Source of the DNA: an uncultured Bacteroidota bacterium
GTDB lineage: Bacteria > Bacteroidota > Bacteroidia > Bacteroidales > P3
Length of the DNA stretch: 64,000 bases
Reading direction: 5' to 3'
NCBI GenBank assembly: GCA_902771735.1
Contig: CACXXO010000007.1
Span: 147,561 to 211,560, forward strand
This document shows, in pieces, positions 48,587-57,805 of the stretch (its first letter is position 1; the number at the start of each line of letters is the position of its first letter). The notes beneath the pieces were generated by a model. It did no database searches. It worked only from the letters and a program-made list of their open reading frames with translations, and had not been told where the DNA came from. A program made the position numbers and the translations under genes.

Positions 48587-51500
48587 ATGGACAACCGGCT
48601 TGACATACTGCAGGCGATCGACGCTTTTATCCGCAAGTATTACAAGAACTTGCTGATACGTGGTGCGTTATATGCTGTGGGCATCGTGTTGACGCTGTTT
48701 TTGGCGGCGGTGCTGTTGGAACATTTCGGATGGTTGTCGCCTGTGGCGCGAGGATGTATTTTCTGGTTTGGTGTGGTTGCGGTGTCGGTGGTGTCGGTGT
48801 GGTTCGTGGTGCGTCCGCTGCTGAAAATGAGTGGCCATGGCAAGCGTATTTCGCGTGAGGAGGCTTCCAAAATCATTGGAAAACATTTTCCTGAAGTGAG
48901 CGACAAGTTGCTCAATCTTTTGCAATTGATGGGGAACGAGGAGGACACATCGCTGCTTGTGGCTGCCATTGAGCAAAAGACGGAGGAACTGCGGCCGGTG
49001 CCGTTTTTGAATGCCGTTGATTTAAAGGGAAATAAGCGATATTTGAAATATGCGCTGCCACCGCTGGCGGTGGTTTTGGCGCTGCTGATTGCCGCCCCGC
49101 AAGTGGTGACCGAGCCTTCGAAGCGTCTGATGAATTACACAACCGTATACGAGCGCCCTGCGCCGTTCCGCTTCGAGATTGTCAACCAAGAACTTGCGAC
49201 GTTCCCCGGACGGGATTTCGACCTTGAAGTGAAGGTGGTGGGTGAGGCGTTGCCCAACGAAGCATTTGTCGACATCGAGGGGCGCCGATACAAGATGAAA
49301 AAGGAGTTGTCAGACCGTTTTGTATACTCGTTCAAGAACGTGATGCGCTCGATGGTGTTCCGCCTTGAAGGCGGTGGTGTGACAAGCGGCGACTATGAGT
49401 TGGTGTGCCATCCCGACCCGCAGGTGGTGGAGTTCCGCATGCTCCTCGCCTACCCTGCCTATACGGGCCGCGAGAACGAGACGGTGGTTGATTTGGGCGA
49501 TGCCGCTGTGCCCGAGGGCACTACGGTACGTTGGATTTTCCAAACACGCGACGCGCAACAGCTGATGTTCTATAGAGATTCTACGGGAATAGGACTCGAA
49601 GTTGACCCTTCGGGACGTGTGGAGGCGAGTCTTCGTGTAATGCGGACAATGAACTATTCTTTCTGTGTCAAGAACCGCTTTTCCGCTTCCGACACGCTGC
49701 GCTATACCCTCTCGGCCATTGCCGATGCGGTGCCTATGATTGTCGTCGAGGAACTGACAGACTCGCTGCATCCCGACCGGAGACTGTTTCGCGGACGCAT
49801 CAAGGATGATTACGGCTTCTCCAGGCTTGTTTTTACCCACAAGACTACGAACCCAGCCGACACGACACGGAACACTGTCAGCGTGGCCGATATTGCCCTT
49901 GGCAAGGATGCGTCGCAGGAGTTTTACTTCTCGTTCAACACCGCTGAGTTGACATTTATGCCGGGTGACGAGTTGAATTACTGGTTTGAGGTGGCCGACA
50001 ACGACGCCATCCATGGGCCTAAAAAGGCCCGCTCGCAGGTGTTCGAAATAAAGATTCCCACCGCGGAGGAACTCGACCAGATGCTTGACCGTAGTAGTAA
50101 CGAGGTGCGCGAAAGTGCCGAGCTGCAAGTGAGCGAGCTGCAGAAACTGCAGGAGGAAATCAACGAGATGATGCGCAAGCTGGTGGACAAGAAAGAGCTC
50201 AACTGGCAGGATAAGAAGGACTTGCAGCAGATTCAGGAGAAACAGAAGCAGATACGCCAGATGATGCAGCAAATGCAACAGCAGATTCAGGAGAACAACC
50301 GTCTGGAACAAAAGTATCGTGAGCAGAGCGAGCAACTGATGGAGAAACAGCGCGAACTGGATCGATTGATGAACGAGGTGATGGACGAGAAGATGAAAGA
50401 AACCATGGCGGAGATTGAGCGCATGATGAAGGAGTTAGACAAAAAGAAAGTGCAGGAACAGTTGGAGCAACTCAAAATGGACAATGCCGAGTTGGAGAAA
50501 CAACTGGACCAGAACATTGAGCTGATGAAGCGCTTGGAGATTGAAAAAAAGGTGGAACAGACCATTCAGAAGATGGATAAGCTGGCTGAGGAACAAAGGA
50601 ATGTTTCGCGTGAAACGGAGCAGGCAAAAGGGAAGGAGAACGAGCAGCTGCAGCAGAAACAGCAACTGCTGAATGACAAGTTTCAGGACTTGAAAAAGGA
50701 CATCAATCAAATAAAAGAGGACTATAAATCGCTCGACCCAAGCACTGATTTCAAGGTGCCCGAAGAGCTCGAAAAGCAGGTGGAACAACACCAAAAAGAG
50801 GCCCAGCAGAAACTGCAAAAGGGTAAAACCAAAGACGCTTCACAGAGGCAAAAAGAGGCTGCCGACGACATGGAAAAACTCAGCGAGGCCCTTGCCGAGG
50901 CTCAGTTGGAGGCCGAGCAGGAGGATTTGGCTGAGGATGCCGAGGAGGTGCGCCAGTTGCTGAAGAATCTGGTGCGCCTGTCGTTCAATCAGGAAGAACT
51001 TATTTCTGCGGTCAATATCACCTATATACAAGATCCGAAGTACCAGACTATTATCGCAAGGCAAAACCGCATCAAGGACGACTTCCGAGGTGTGGAAGAT
51101 TCGTTGCGCGCCATGGCCAAAAGGCAGTTGCAAGTGGCTTCGGCAATCAACAGTAATTTGGCTGAGGTGAATTCGAATGTAAGCCGTTCGCTCAACGGAT
51201 TGCTTGACATGAACCAAAGTTTTTACGGTACTTATAAGAATTCACAAGCCTCGCGTTCAATGCAATATAGTATGACTTCGCTCAACAATCTGGCGCTGGT
51301 GCTGGCCGAGAGCCTCGACCAAATGCAGAATCAGATGCGTCAGAACAGCCAGAAGCAGAAGAGTGGACAATGCAAGAACAAGAAGGGTGGTCAGTGCAGT
51401 AATCCTGGTAACAGCAAGCCATCGGCAAAGTCGATGAAGCAGATGCAACAGGAGCTCAACAAGCAGATGGAGGCTTTGAAAAAACAGCTCGATAAGCAAG

Positions 51501-51973
51501 GAAAGCAAAAGGATGGTCGTCACCAATTGGGACAGGGCCAAAAGATGAGCGAGGAGTTTGCCAAGATGGCGGCCCAGCAAGAGATGATTCGCCGCATGAT
51601 GCAGGAATATGGTCAGGAAATGAAGCAGGGAGATGCTGGTAACACCAAGTTGGCCAAGGAGATAGACCAGATCATGAAGCAGATGGAGCAGACGGAGACA
51701 GACCTGGTAAACCGCACTATCACACAGCAAACAATCAAACGTCAGCAGCAGATTATGACCCGACTGCTGGAGCACGAGAAAGCTGAGATGCAGCGTGAGA
51801 AAGAGGAGCGTCGCGAGAGCCACGAAGCTGGTGACCTTTACAGCCAGCCCTCACCTGCTGAGTTGGAGAAATACAACAAACAAGTGAAGCCTTCCGACGA
51901 CCAACTTCGCACAGTCCCCCCCACCCTCTCTCCGTACTATCGAGAGAAAGTCAACGACTACTTCTACAGATAG
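48587..51973 (+). CDS. Large DUF4175-like membrane-anchored coiled-coil protein
   Basis: A 1128-residue protein typical of Bacteroidota. Two N-terminal membrane helices (about residues 25-45, LIRGALYAVGIVLTLFLAAV, and 55-75) are followed by a third near 160-175 and a long periplasmic part. Residues 480 to the end are almost entirely glutamine- and lysine-rich coiled coil (KQIRQMMQQMQQQIQENNRL, QLEQLKMDNAELEKQLDQNI). A cysteine pair region near 928-945 (QCKNKKGGQCSN) is odd. It is thought to be an envelope protein; function is unknown. The ATG at 48587 is used because an upstream TTG lies within the promoter. It contains a near-parS motif (50602-50617). Confidence 0.75.
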   Translation: MDNRLDILQAIDAFIRKYYKNLLIRGALYAVGIVLTLFLAAVLLEHFGWLSPVARGCIFWFGVVAVSVVSVWFVVRPLLKMSGHGKRISREEASKIIGKHFPEVSDKLLNLLQLMGNEEDTSLLVAAIEQKTEELRPVPFLNAVDLKGNKRYLKYALPPLAVVLALLIAAPQVVTEPSKRLMNYTTVYERPAPFRFEIVNQELATFPGRDFDLEVKVVGEALPNEAFVDIEGRRYKMKKELSDRFVYSFKNVMRSMVFRLEGGGVTSGDYELVCHPDPQVVEFRMLLAYPAYTGRENETVVDLGDAAVPEGTTVRWIFQTRDAQQLMFYRDSTGIGLEVDPSGRVEASLRVMRTMNYSFCVKNRFSASDTLRYTLSAIADAVPMIVVEELTDSLHPDRRLFRGRIKDDYGFSRLVFTHKTTNPADTTRNTVSVADIALGKDASQEFYFSFNTAELTFMPGDELNYWFEVADNDAIHGPKKARSQVFEIKIPTAEELDQMLDRSSNEVRESAELQVSELQKLQEEINEMMRKLVDKKELNWQDKKDLQQIQEKQKQIRQMMQQMQQQIQENNRLEQKYREQSEQLMEKQRELDRLMNEVMDEKMKETMAEIERMMKELDKKKVQEQLEQLKMDNAELEKQLDQNIELMKRLEIEKKVEQTIQKMDKLAEEQRNVSRETEQAKGKENEQLQQKQQLLNDKFQDLKKDINQIKEDYKSLDPSTDFKVPEELEKQVEQHQKEAQQKLQKGKTKDASQRQKEAADDMEKLSEALAEAQLEAEQEDLAEDAEEVRQLLKNLVRLSFNQEELISAVNITYIQDPKYQTIIARQNRIKDDFRGVEDSLRAMAKRQLQVASAINSNLAEVNSNVSRSLNGLLDMNQSFYGTYKNSQASRSMQYSMTSLNNLALVLAESLDQMQNQMRQNSQKQKSGQCKNKKGGQCSNPGNSKPSAKSMKQMQQELNKQMEALKKQLDKQGKQKDGRHQLGQGQKMSEEFAKMAAQQEMIRRMMQEYGQEMKQGDAGNTKLAKEIDQIMKQMEQTETDLVNRTITQQTIKRQQQIMTRLLEHEKAEMQREKEERRESHEAGDLYSQPSPAELEKYNKQVKPSDDQLRTVPPTLSPYYREKVNDYFYR
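50602..50617. promoter_or_regulatory. Imperfect parS-like motif
   Basis: TGTTTCGCGTGAAACG differs from TGTTTCACGTGAAACA at two positions. A further relaxed match, TGTTTCCCGTGGAACA, lies at 53038-53053 in ybeY. Confidence 0.4.
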
Positions 51974-52008
51974 TTATAGATTCTTTTCACAGATACCAAA
52001 TTTTTTTG

Positions 52009-52016
52009 TATCTTTG
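52009..52016 (+). promoter_or_regulatory. Promoter -7 box of the RsbW-like gene
   Basis: TATCTTTG at 52009-52016; the ATG at 52038 follows after 21 bp. The in-frame TTG at 52014 overlaps the box and is excluded. Confidence 0.65.
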
Positions 52017-52037
52017 CAACAGGAAATAATATTGTTT

Positions 52038-52490
52038 ATGACGAACGAATCTTTTGTAATACAGTCGGATATTGCCAATATGCCTTATGTGGAAGAGCGT
52101 GTGTTCCATTTTTGTCGCGAGTGTAACGTGGGCAATTACTATTCCACTGTGTCGGTGGCTACGTTGCAAGCGGTGAAAAATGCCATCGTCCATGGCAATG
52201 GTTCCAATGCTTTGAAGAATGTGACTGTCTCAATGGGCACTTGCCGTGGTGGGGTGTTTGTCGAGGTGAGAGACGAAGGTGTCGGCTTTGACTTTGCGCG
52301 TTATGGATCGGTTGAAGAAGCGGCGAAAGGGCAGGGGATTTTCATCATGAAGTCATTGGCTGACCGGATGACATTCTCGGACAAGGGTCGGCAGGTGAAG
52401 TTGGAATTCGATGTTGCCGGTATCGATCCCGCCGATGCCCTCGAACGAGCTTCGATTCTTCAGGCACACTTTGCCTTCGTGGCGGCATGA
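52038..52490 (+). CDS. RsbW-like ATP-binding protein (HATPase_c_2)
   Basis: A 150-residue GHKL-fold protein. The N box is TLQAVKNAIVHGNGSN, the G1 box VRDEGVGFDF, and the G2 region KGQGIFIMKSLADRMTFS. This is the pattern of RsbW/SpoIIAB anti-sigma kinases; in Bacteroidota these usually act in partner-switching modules. No anti-sigma antagonist or phosphatase is adjacent, so its partner is unknown. It could in principle act on sigma factors such as the two fusions 5 kb upstream, but nothing in the sequence links them. Confidence 0.85.
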   Translation: MTNESFVIQSDIANMPYVEERVFHFCRECNVGNYYSTVSVATLQAVKNAIVHGNGSNALKNVTVSMGTCRGGVFVEVRDEGVGFDFARYGSVEEAAKGQGIFIMKSLADRMTFSDKGRQVKLEFDVAGIDPADALERASILQAHFAFVAA

Positions 52491-52619
52491 TGATTCGTCG
52501 ATTTCCGTCGTCTGAAGAGCATAACTATCCTATTGGTTCAGAATTATCGCAGGGATTTTGAGGAAAGAATACAGTGTAACAATAGGAATTGTTTGAAAAT
52601 CAATAATATATAATTAGTA

Positions 52620-53063
52620 ATGCCAATTCGGTTTACATCTCAAAATATAGATTTCGAGCTTCCGCAGACAGAAAAAGTGAAGAAATGGATTACTCAAGTG
52701 GTTTTGCAGAGGGGGAAACGGGTTGGTAACATCTCTTACCTCTTTTGTGACGATGAGTACCTGCTCGGGGTCAACCAACGGTTTTTAAATCACGACACTT
52801 ATACCGACATCATTACTTTTGACTATGTGGTGGCCGACCTTATCTCGGGCGACATCATGATTAGTGTGGATAGAGTAGGGGAGAATGCAGAGAAATTTGG
52901 AGTACCACATGTGCAAGAACTCCATCGTGTGATTATACATGGTGTGCTCCATCTTTTGGGTCAAGGTGACAAATCTGACTCTGAAGCAACTGAAATGCGC
53001 CGTCAGGAGGAGGAGGCACTTACATTGTGGAATGCAATGTTTCCCGTGGAACAAATATGCTAA
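52620..53063 (+). CDS. ybeY: Endoribonuclease YbeY (rRNA maturation factor)
   Basis: A 147-residue metal-dependent RNase for 16S rRNA 3' maturation and ribosome quality control. Family marks: YLFCDDEYLLGVNQRFLNHD, TDIITFDYV, GDIMISVDRVGENA and HRVIIHGVLHLLGQGDKSD. The usual third metal-binding His (HGxxHLxGyDH) is replaced by Gly/Asp, as is frequent in Bacteroidota members. It is followed 12 bp later by mnmG, so the two probably share a transcript. Confidence 0.93.
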   Translation: MPIRFTSQNIDFELPQTEKVKKWITQVVLQRGKRVGNISYLFCDDEYLLGVNQRFLNHDTYTDIITFDYVVADLISGDIMISVDRVGENAEKFGVPHVQELHRVIIHGVLHLLGQGDKSDSEATEMRRQEEEALTLWNAMFPVEQIC

Positions 53064-53075
53064 ATACCATGTTCT

Positions 53076-54953
53076 ATGACATTTGAAGCATACGATATTG
53101 TCGTGGTTGGTGCTGGACATGCTGGTGCAGAAGCGGCAGCGGCAGCAGCCCGATTGGGCTCAAAGGTATTGCTGATTACTCAGATGCTCGACAATATCTG
53201 TCAGATGTCGTGTAATCCCGCCATGGGTGGCGTTGCCAAGGGGCAAATTGTTCGCGAAATAGACGCTTTGGGCGGTTGGTCGGGCATTGTCACCGACCGA
53301 TCAGCCATACAATTTCGCATGCTCAATCTTTCCAAGGGTCCTGCTATGTGGAGCCCTCGTGCGCAATGTGACCGCATGCTTTTTTCGCGCAACTGGCGTG
53401 AAGTGCTGGAGTCTACCCCCAACCTCTCTCTTTGGCAGGATGAGGTGATCTCGCTCGTATTCGATGGCAAGGCTGTGTCGGGCGTTGTTACCAGAATGGG
53501 TCATTCTGTTCCTGCCAAGGCTGTGGTGCTAACTAACGGTACTTTCCTAAACGGGAAGATATTTATCGGTGAAGAGTCATGGAGTGGCGGTAGGGTAGGG
53601 GAGGTTCCTGCAGTGGGCCTCTCAGATCAGTTACGTGATTCTGGTTTCGAAGTGCAACGGCTCAAGACGGGTACTCCTGTCCGCGTTGACGGGCGCACCA
53701 TTGACTTCTCGCGTTTGCAGATGCAGCCGGGTGATGAGCATCCGGCCAAGTTCTCCTTCGCCGACACCAAACCCCTTGCCGAGCAAAAGCCATGTTACAT
53801 TGCCAACACTAATTTGCGCACCCATGCTATCCTGCGCACAGGTTTTTCCCACTCTCCAATGTTCACGGGGCGCATCCAGGGTCGCGGCCCCCGTTATTGT
53901 CCTTCTATAGAGGATAAGATTGATCGTTTCTCTGACAAGGATCATCATCAGCTTTTTGTAGAGCCTGAAGGTTGGCGCTCGCAGAGTTACTATCTCAATG
54001 GTTTCTCCTCTTCGTTGCCTCTCGAGGTGCAGCTTGAAGCTTTGCATAGCATCGAGGGTTTTGAACAGGCTCGCATTTTTAAGCCCGGCTATGCTATCGA
54101 GTACGATTATTTTCCCCCCACTCAATTGGTTTATACCCTTGAAACAAAGAAGATAGAGAATCTTTATTTCGCAGGTCAGATCAACGGCACCACAGGTTAC
54201 GAAGAAGCTGCTTGCCAAGGAATGATGGCGGGTATCAATGCGTCGCTCAAGCTGCAAGGCCGTTCGCCTTTTGTTCTTGGTCGTTCGCAGGCGTACATCG
54301 GTGTGCTTATTGATGATTTAGTAACCAAAGGGGTTGATGAGCCTTATAGGATGTTCACCTCGCGTGCTGAATACCGCATTCTTCTTCGGCAAGACAATGC
54401 TGACCAGCGTCTCACTCCATTGTCGTTTGCTTTGGGCTTGGCATCGGAGGAACGCATGCGCCGGGTGGAGGATAAACAGCGCTATGCAGTCGAGTTGAAG
54501 GCTGCTGTCGAAGAATCTTCCGCTCTCCCCTCTGAGGTGAACGGTTGGCTCGAAGAGCACCGGTCGGCAGCGCTTAGTCAGCGTGTGAGGCTTTCGTCCT
54601 TGCTTCTTCGTCCGGAACTTTCCCTTGAGCAGTTGTTGGAGCTGTCCCCTGAGGTGACGGCAAAGTTGCAGGTGGTTCCCGATAACCTCCGTGATGAGGT
54701 AAAGCATGAGGTGGAGACGGCTATAAAATATCAGCGATATATTGAAAAAGAACAGGAAGTGGCTAATCGAATATTGAAGTTCGAGGATATCCCACTGCCT
54801 GCCAATTATGATTATTTTACCCTTACGGCTCTCAGTTACGAATGTCGGGAGAAACTAAATAGGTATCGTCCGGTCACGATTGGACAGGCCTCCCGCATTA
54901 GTGGCGTTTCCCCTGCAGACGTTTCTGTTTTGTTACTTGTATTTGCCAGATAA
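53076..54953 (+). CDS. mnmG: tRNA uridine-5-carboxymethylaminomethyl modification enzyme MnmG (GidA)
   Basis: A 625-residue FAD protein that with MnmE modifies the wobble uridine of tRNAs. Marks: YDIVVVGAGHAGAEAAAAAA (FAD dinucleotide fold), SCNPAMGGVAKGQIVREIDA, the conserved Cys in RLKTGTPVRVDGRTID context, TNLRTHAILRTGFSHSPMFT, and FAGQINGTTGYEEAACQGMM. Length is standard. In many bacteria this gene lies close to oriC; here it is about 14 kb from the candidate origin. Confidence 0.97.
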   Translation: MTFEAYDIVVVGAGHAGAEAAAAAARLGSKVLLITQMLDNICQMSCNPAMGGVAKGQIVREIDALGGWSGIVTDRSAIQFRMLNLSKGPAMWSPRAQCDRMLFSRNWREVLESTPNLSLWQDEVISLVFDGKAVSGVVTRMGHSVPAKAVVLTNGTFLNGKIFIGEESWSGGRVGEVPAVGLSDQLRDSGFEVQRLKTGTPVRVDGRTIDFSRLQMQPGDEHPAKFSFADTKPLAEQKPCYIANTNLRTHAILRTGFSHSPMFTGRIQGRGPRYCPSIEDKIDRFSDKDHHQLFVEPEGWRSQSYYLNGFSSSLPLEVQLEALHSIEGFEQARIFKPGYAIEYDYFPPTQLVYTLETKKIENLYFAGQINGTTGYEEAACQGMMAGINASLKLQGRSPFVLGRSQAYIGVLIDDLVTKGVDEPYRMFTSRAEYRILLRQDNADQRLTPLSFALGLASEERMRRVEDKQRYAVELKAAVEESSALPSEVNGWLEEHRSAALSQRVRLSSLLLRPELSLEQLLELSPEVTAKLQVVPDNLRDEVKHEVETAIKYQRYIEKEQEVANRILKFEDIPLPANYDYFTLTALSYECREKLNRYRPVTIGQASRISGVSPADVSVLLLVFAR

Positions 54954-54960
54954 TAAATGA

Positions 54961-55008
54961 GAAAGCCCCGTTGTTTCACACGAAACAACGGGGCTTTCTT
55001 TTTTTTTA
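54961..55008. terminator. Strong bidirectional terminator between mnmG and SGNH gene
   Basis: A perfect 17-bp stem, GAAAGCCCCGTTGTTTC (54961-54977) with GAAACAACGGGGCTTTC (54982-54998), then ten T. Confidence 0.95.
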
Positions 55009-55010
55009 CG

Positions 55011-56261
55011 TCAGGGTCGTTTGATAACGGTTTGTGACGTGGTTCCATTTGTGGTGTGGATTTGAAGTATATAGATTCCTGCGGGAAGGTTTCCAATATC
55101 AATTTGGTCGGTGTTGCCAGTAATTAACGTGCATCCGTGGAGGTCATTCATCTCGAAATGCTGCATTGTGGGGACGTCTACCTTGAGGATTGATGTCGTT
55201 GGGTTTGGGTAGACTTTCACTGGAATAATGGTGTGGATGCTATTGATGTTGCTTGGGATTTGTCGGATTTCGACGTCCAATAGGGTTGTGTCGCTCATGC
55301 ATCGATGATATGCAACAAGCCTCGCCTGGTAAATTCCACTGTCGGCATAGGTGTGACTAAAATGTTGTTCTGTGGCGTCGAGGGAGAGCGTGGCGCCATC
55401 GCCAAAATCACAGGTTATACTATCGGTATTGTTGGATGTATTGGTAAAGAATGCGGTATAATTGTCAATTTCGACAGAGAGTCTGGCTTGGGGTTGAGGG
55501 CGTTGCCAATGAGTGAGGTTTTCATATACTATCCTTTTTACAACAGTTCGGATTATCCGTGCTGTTGTGTCGTCGAGAGAGGAGTTAAAGGTGATATTAT
55601 TTGGGTCTCGATGAAAAAACATTACGTAGAATGCACATGCGGCGGCATATGTTCCGGCTATTGATGGATGGCTGCCGTCGGAGGCATATAATTCAATTCC
55701 GTGATGGTTGCTGCGGATGTATCTCCATACCCGTCCTACGGGGCACAAGCTTGATTCGTTGGCTTCTGCCATATAGGTATAGCGCTCGCACAACATGCTG
55801 TCCATGCCCTCATATGTGCCAAGCACCGGGAATTCGCTGGCGTTGCTTTCATCACCATTCTTGCGCCCCCAGGTCATGTAGAACATTGGTTCGGCACAAG
55901 GATTGTTTGCATATATGGAATCCACAAGTCGTTTCGCGTAAGGGAAGCATTGCTGTTCTACTTGCCATTGTGGAAACGAAGGCAGTTGACTTTGTTCCTG
56001 TAGCACCACAATGTCCCAGATTCCCTCTCGGATCATCGACATGGATTGGTTGTTGCAGTGCTGCATGAAAGTGCATCCGCCGGGAGTGTTTGTGCTGTAG
56101 GTCATTTGGTCGCCCATATTTGTGGCGATGTCTGATACCATTTGGGGAAGGTTGTTTACTTCGGTATAGCTGTTACCGATAAAGAGCACATTAGGAATGT
56201 ATTGTGCTTGCAATTGTGGGTGGAGAAGCAACAGTAGTATGAAAAACCCTTTTGCTTTCAT
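55011..56261 (-). CDS. Secreted SGNH-hydrolase-like protein with PKD and T9SS sorting domains
   Basis: A 416-residue exported protein. Signal peptide ends QLQAQ (about residue 20). The hydrolase part begins YIPNVLFIGNSYTEVNNLPQ, with the nucleophile Ser in GNSYT, and has a DGSHPSIAG block with the catalytic Asp-His pair; this resembles DUF4886/SGNH enzymes (esterase or deacetylase). A PKD domain follows (CDFGDGATLSLD, HTYADSGIYQARL, about 285-330), then a T9SS type A sorting domain (VKVYPNPTTSILKVDV, AGIYILQIHTTNG). Substrate is unknown, perhaps acylated glycans. It overlaps the WbqC gene by 4 bp. Confidence 0.83.
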   Translation of the reverse strand: MKAKGFFILLLLLHPQLQAQYIPNVLFIGNSYTEVNNLPQMVSDIATNMGDQMTYSTNTPGGCTFMQHCNNQSMSMIREGIWDIVVLQEQSQLPSFPQWQVEQQCFPYAKRLVDSIYANNPCAEPMFYMTWGRKNGDESNASEFPVLGTYEGMDSMLCERYTYMAEANESSLCPVGRVWRYIRSNHHGIELYASDGSHPSIAGTYAAACAFYVMFFHRDPNNITFNSSLDDTTARIIRTVVKRIVYENLTHWQRPQPQARLSVEIDNYTAFFTNTSNNTDSITCDFGDGATLSLDATEQHFSHTYADSGIYQARLVAYHRCMSDTTLLDVEIRQIPSNINSIHTIIPVKVYPNPTTSILKVDVPTMQHFEMNDLHGCTLITGNTDQIDIGNLPAGIYILQIHTTNGTTSQTVIKRP

Positions 56262-56857
56262 AATGTATTCAGGTAATCTTTTGCCTCTGGCCCCAGATTC
56301 ATCAGCAAGTCGAGAATGCTGAGATTGGGAACAAATGGTATTCGATCGTTAAAGACTTGATAGTATGGCGTGAAATGATCGGTAGGGTAGGGTGCTTTTG
56401 GAGAAAATGTGTTGCGATAATCTAACGCATACTCCTTTTGGTAGTCATCTGTCTTTTGTAGTAAACAGTTTGTTTTGAGCAACTGGAGTATCCATTTCAG
56501 TATTGCCTCGTTCAGGTCTACCAGTTTGTCATAGCGTTTCATCAATAGTGCTTCAAGTCCATCTTTGTAATAAAGATAATAGGGTGATGCGCTGTAAGCG
56601 GCTGTCAGCGTGCGCAGATGGATGATGTTCCAGCGCTCTTTGTAGTCAATGCCTACTTCTTCTGTACGCGAATGGTTGTTGCGAAGCACAGGTACCGATA
56701 GTGTTCTCACTCCTCCGGCAGTCATGATTTCCGTCCGGTTGCGGTAGGTCTGTTTTGGGAACGTTTCCTTTGTCTCAATCAGCGTCTTGGGGTGTTGCAA
56801 CAGTGTCGCAACATACGCTATGGGAGGCAGATAGGCTGTGCTGAAAATAGGTGTCAT
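56258..56857 (-). CDS. WbqC-like family protein
   Basis: A 199-residue soluble protein starting MTPIFSTAYLPPIAYVATLL. The segments SVPVLRNNHSRTEEVGIDYK, IIHLRTLTAAYSASPYYLYY and PNLSILDLLMNLGPEA are typical of WbqC-like proteins, which occur beside polysaccharide and lipid genes in Bacteroidota and whose chemistry is unclear. It is translationally coupled at both ends (ATGA overlaps with the hypothetical gene upstream and the SGNH gene downstream). Confidence 0.85.
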   Translation of the reverse strand: MTPIFSTAYLPPIAYVATLLQHPKTLIETKETFPKQTYRNRTEIMTAGGVRTLSVPVLRNNHSRTEEVGIDYKERWNIIHLRTLTAAYSASPYYLYYKDGLEALLMKRYDKLVDLNEAILKWILQLLKTNCLLQKTDDYQKEYALDYRNTFSPKAPYPTDHFTPYYQVFNDRIPFVPNLSILDLLMNLGPEAKDYLNTL

Positions 56858-57276
56858 GCGCCTAAAATGATGGATACCAGCTCCCCCTTATCGAAGTAAA
56901 AGTCAATGTTGCCTTCGTTGAAGGTCACGCGGCGCTCTCCCCAGTCTTCTTCGTCAACATCCTGTTCGGTAATGCCGTTCTTCACCATCAGCGACACCAA
57001 TTCGCGTTCATCCATGTCGAACACGTGTGCTCCGAAAAGGGTGCAGTCTTCATTGGAAATGTCAATACAAGCCAACGTGGGGTTTTCTCCTTCACAGAAA
57101 AGCGTCAATCCCAGGTCGTTGTAACGCAGCACCGTGGTACTTTCATCGGCAGCATTGTCGATGTTTTCCACCTCGTCAGCTATTCCCATCAACCTCACTA
57201 CCTCTTCTACCGGCATTCCAAAGGCTATGGCTCCCAAACCTTTCTTTAATTCAATGGTTAAATCCATGGTTTTCAT
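56854..57276 (-). CDS. Acidic protein of unknown function
   Basis: A 140-residue acidic, soluble protein (MKTMDLTIELKKGLGAIAFG). Strand-rich pattern with TVLRYNDLGLTLFCEGENPT and RRVTFNEGNIDFYFDKGELV. It is the first gene of the unit with WbqC and the SGNH gene. A -7 box TATATTTG on the minus strand (complement of 57314-57321) supports the start at 57276, or at an in-frame ATG at 57267. No family is recognised. Confidence 0.6.
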   Translation of the reverse strand: MKTMDLTIELKKGLGAIAFGMPVEEVVRLMGIADEVENIDNAADESTTVLRYNDLGLTLFCEGENPTLACIDISNEDCTLFGAHVFDMDERELVSLMVKNGITEQDVDEEDWGERRVTFNEGNIDFYFDKGELVSIILGA

Positions 57277-57313
57277 TGTTTTATATTAAATATGCAATGT
57301 GCTTTGGATTCTA

Positions 57314-57321
57314 CAAATATA
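57314..57321 (-). promoter_or_regulatory. Promoter -7 box of the WbqC/SGNH operon
   Basis: TATATTTG on the minus strand, 38 bp upstream of the first start codon. The rest of 57322-57510 is AT-rich and I see nothing else in it. Confidence 0.6.
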
Positions 57322-57510
57322 CAATTTAAATTTTATTTGGCAAAATTTTCTTTTATTAGGTTCTTTTTTATGCCGAAAAATGCTTTCCTATACTCTCAAA
57401 ATGACTTTTTTCTCATGGTTTTATGTGTAATCCAGTTATTTTTAATCATGCTTTATAATGCTATAAATCATTATATTGTAACAAAAAATCAGGTCTCTTT
57501 CAGAAAATAT

Positions 57511-57541
57511 TTTGTCCTTTTGTAAAAAAGTTGTACTTTTG
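57511..57541 (+). promoter_or_regulatory. Promoter of the tRNA-Lys pair
   Basis: TTTG (57511-57514), 19-bp spacer, TACTTTTG (57534-57541): an exact consensus match 37 bp ahead of the first tRNA-Lys. Confidence 0.8.
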
Positions 57542-57578
57542 CACCCTCAAATCGTGGGCGATAGCCTATGTTTTGATT

Positions 57579-57651
57579 GACTCAGTAGCTCAGTAGGTAG
57601 AGCACAACACTTTTAATGTTGGGGTCCTGGGTTCGAGCCCCAGCTGGGTCA
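57579..57651 (+). tRNA. tRNA-Lys (anticodon TTT), copy 1
   Basis: Cloverleaf: acceptor GACTCAG/CTGGGTC, D stem GCTC/GAGC, anticodon stem CAACA/TGTTG with loop CTTTTAA (anticodon TTT), T arm CTGGG-TTCGAGC-CCCAG, discriminator A. No CCA is encoded. Confidence 0.96.
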
Positions 57652-57659
57652 CAAAACCG

Positions 57660-57686
57660 ATTACAGGCTTTGTCTGTAATTGTTTT
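57660..57686 (+). terminator. Hairpin between the tRNA-Lys genes
   Basis: ATTACAG (57660-57666) pairs with CTGTAAT (57674-57680), followed by TGTTTT. It is a weak terminator or a processing hairpin. Confidence 0.55.
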
Positions 57687-57687
57687 A

Positions 57688-57763
57688 GACTCAGTAGCTC
57701 AGCAGGTAGAGCACAACACTTTTAATGTTGGGGTCCTGGGTTCGAGCCCCAGCTGGGTCACCA
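57688..57763 (+). tRNA. tRNA-Lys (anticodon TTT), copy 2, with encoded CCA
   Basis: Differs from copy 1 by one base in the D loop (AGCAGG for AGTAGG). The discriminator A at 57760 is followed by CCA (57761-57763), so the 3' end is genome-encoded here but not in copy 1. Confidence 0.95.
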
Positions 57764-57776
57764 ACCAAAAACGAGG

Positions 57777-57803
57777 ACCGGAACGTATGATTCCGGTTTT
57801 TTT
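57777..57803 (+). terminator. Terminator after tRNA-Lys copy 2
   Basis: ACCGGAA (57777-57783) pairs with TTCCGGT (57791-57797), then six T. The next gene's ATG follows 2 bp after the T run. Confidence 0.75.
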
Positions 57804-57805
57804 GT

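Noticed and set aside
52038-52490. RsbW-like protein as the dedicated anti-sigma factor of the two sigma fusions
   Set aside because: It lies about 4.5 kb away in a different transcription unit with a housekeeping promoter and lacks the shared TGTCARATT/GTATTATAT motif.
54972-54987. parS-like TGTTTCACACGAAACA
   Set aside because: The palindrome is part of the 17-bp terminator stem and the central CACGTG is missing.
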